A stretch of 17,344 bases of DNA from Acanthamoeba lenticulata (taxonomy: Eukaryota; Discosea; Longamoebia; Acanthamoebidae), in assembly GCA_002179805.1 (NCBI GenBank), contig NAVB01000415.1, positions 1 through 17,344 on the forward strand, read 5' to 3'. Below, in pieces: positions 16,728-17,344 of this stretch (positions within the stretch are counted from its first letter, which is position 1; each line of letters begins with the position of its first letter). A program made the translations under genes and the position numbers. Under the pieces are notes generated by a model. The model was not told the origin of the DNA and made no database searches. It was given only the letters and a program-made list of their open reading frames with translations.

Positions 16728-17344
16728 ATGCAGAAGGCTTCTTCTTTCTTCGTTCTCGCGTTGTGCTTCTTCGTCGTGCTCGCCGCTCTCGTCTCCAGCA
16801 CGGAGGCCCAGCCCTCTTGGGGCGTCACGGTGGTCAGCGCCAAGCAGCTCTATGCCTTTGGCGACCCGTCGTCCATGGACATGTTCCTGCCCCACGTGTA
16901 CACGCCCCCGGCCAGCGGGAACCTCGTTTCCGCCGCCTCGGGTCACGCTGAGGGCGGCTTCGTCGCGGCCAGCCGCAATTCGGCCCTGGCCTACTTCAGC
17001 GGCAACTGGAACGCCAGCTCTGGTCTGTCGAACCGCAGCCCCGTGTTCGACCTGTCCTTTGTTCCTGGCACTGACCCTCAGGTTCGCCTCGCTCCCTTCC
17101 CCTCACGCGGCGCGTCAATAATTTTAATTAATTGCTGTGTGGCTGAAGAAAAACGGCACAACCTAAACTTGTTGCTATTCTCGTTTTCTTTTTTTTTTTT
17201 TGCTTGGACGGCGTGGTGGGTACTTTGACAGCGTGTGGTGGCTGCGGCTGTCGTTGTTGGTACCTTCCTGAACTCGGCGACCTTCTTCACGTCGACGGAT
17301 GCTGGCGCTACGTGGACGCAGTCCACCCAGACCCTGGGCAGCTC
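16728..17344 (+). CDS. Secreted Asp-box (BNR repeat) protein, N-terminal part (3' truncated)
   Basis: Exon 1 is 16728-17081 (118 residues), the intron is 17082-17231 (GTTCGC donor, 13-base T run at 17189-17201, ACAG acceptor), and exon 2 starts at 17232 and runs off the window. Residues 1-27 form a clear signal peptide: MQKA, a long hydrophobic core (FFVLALCFFVVLAALV), then SSTEAQ. N95 and N102 are N-glycosylation sequons (NAS, NRS). Exon 2 contains STDAGATW (139-146), a perfect SxDxGxTW Asp-box, the signature loop of BNR/sialidase-like and sortilin-like beta-propellers. The enzyme type cannot be told from this fragment. Start choice is firm because the signal peptide begins there and GTCATCATG precedes it. 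The donor is weaker than others here, so the exon 1 end is less certain than the start. Confidence 0.82.

Overview
The window looks like nuclear DNA of an amoebozoan protist, almost certainly an Acanthamoeba. The strongest evidence is a complete gene at 11278-16219. Spliced, it encodes a 1509-residue myosin II heavy chain with the length, hinge proline (1244), loop-2 serine (639) and tail-tip serines (1489, 1494, 1499) known for Acanthamoeba myosin II. Other support is short, frequent introns (mostly 56-95 nt) with GTACGT-like donors, very GC-rich third codon positions, and compact genes. A few residues differ from the A. castellanii protein as I remember it (for example near the N-terminus), so this may be another strain or species.

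Layout, left to right: (1) 3' end of a DHX57-like DEAH-box RNA helicase, + strand, four exons to the stop at 1053. (2) A 12-exon RCK-family (MAK/CILK1/MOK-like) protein kinase, - strand, 2899 down to 1227, with an 8-nt microexon and a GC-AG intron. (3) A 414-nt divergent promoter region. (4) A two-exon F-BAR protein with two SH3 domains, + strand, 3314-4904. (5) A three-exon protein of unknown function with a basic nuclear-type signal and an acidic tail, - strand, 6153-5023. (6) A roughly 1-kb intergenic or 5' leader region. (7) A multi-exon homeodomain gene, + strand, about 7180-10489, with a 28-nt exon inside the homeobox and a C-terminal region that may be a MED25-ACID/SPOC-like barrel. (8) About 790 nt upstream of myosin II with a direct repeat. 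(9) The myosin II heavy chain gene, four exons, + strand. (10) An intergenic stretch with a (CT)9 run and a CCAAT/TATA-type promoter. (11) The start of a secreted Asp-box (BNR) protein, + strand, running off the right edge. The convergent gene pairs are separated by only 173 nt (1054-1226) and 118 nt (4905-5022); I see nothing in those gaps beyond 3' tails.

The genes do not form an operon-like unit. The F-BAR/SH3 protein and myosin II both act on actin and the cortex, but they sit about 6 kb apart with unrelated genes between, so functional linkage is not implied. All exon structures were worked out by hand from reading frames, splice-site dinucleotides and protein-family motifs. I saw no tRNA, rRNA, transposon or CRISPR array. 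I did not find an obviously new multi-gene system; the most unusual signals are at the level of gene structure (8-nt microexon, two GC-AG introns) and a possible homeodomain plus Mediator-like domain fusion.
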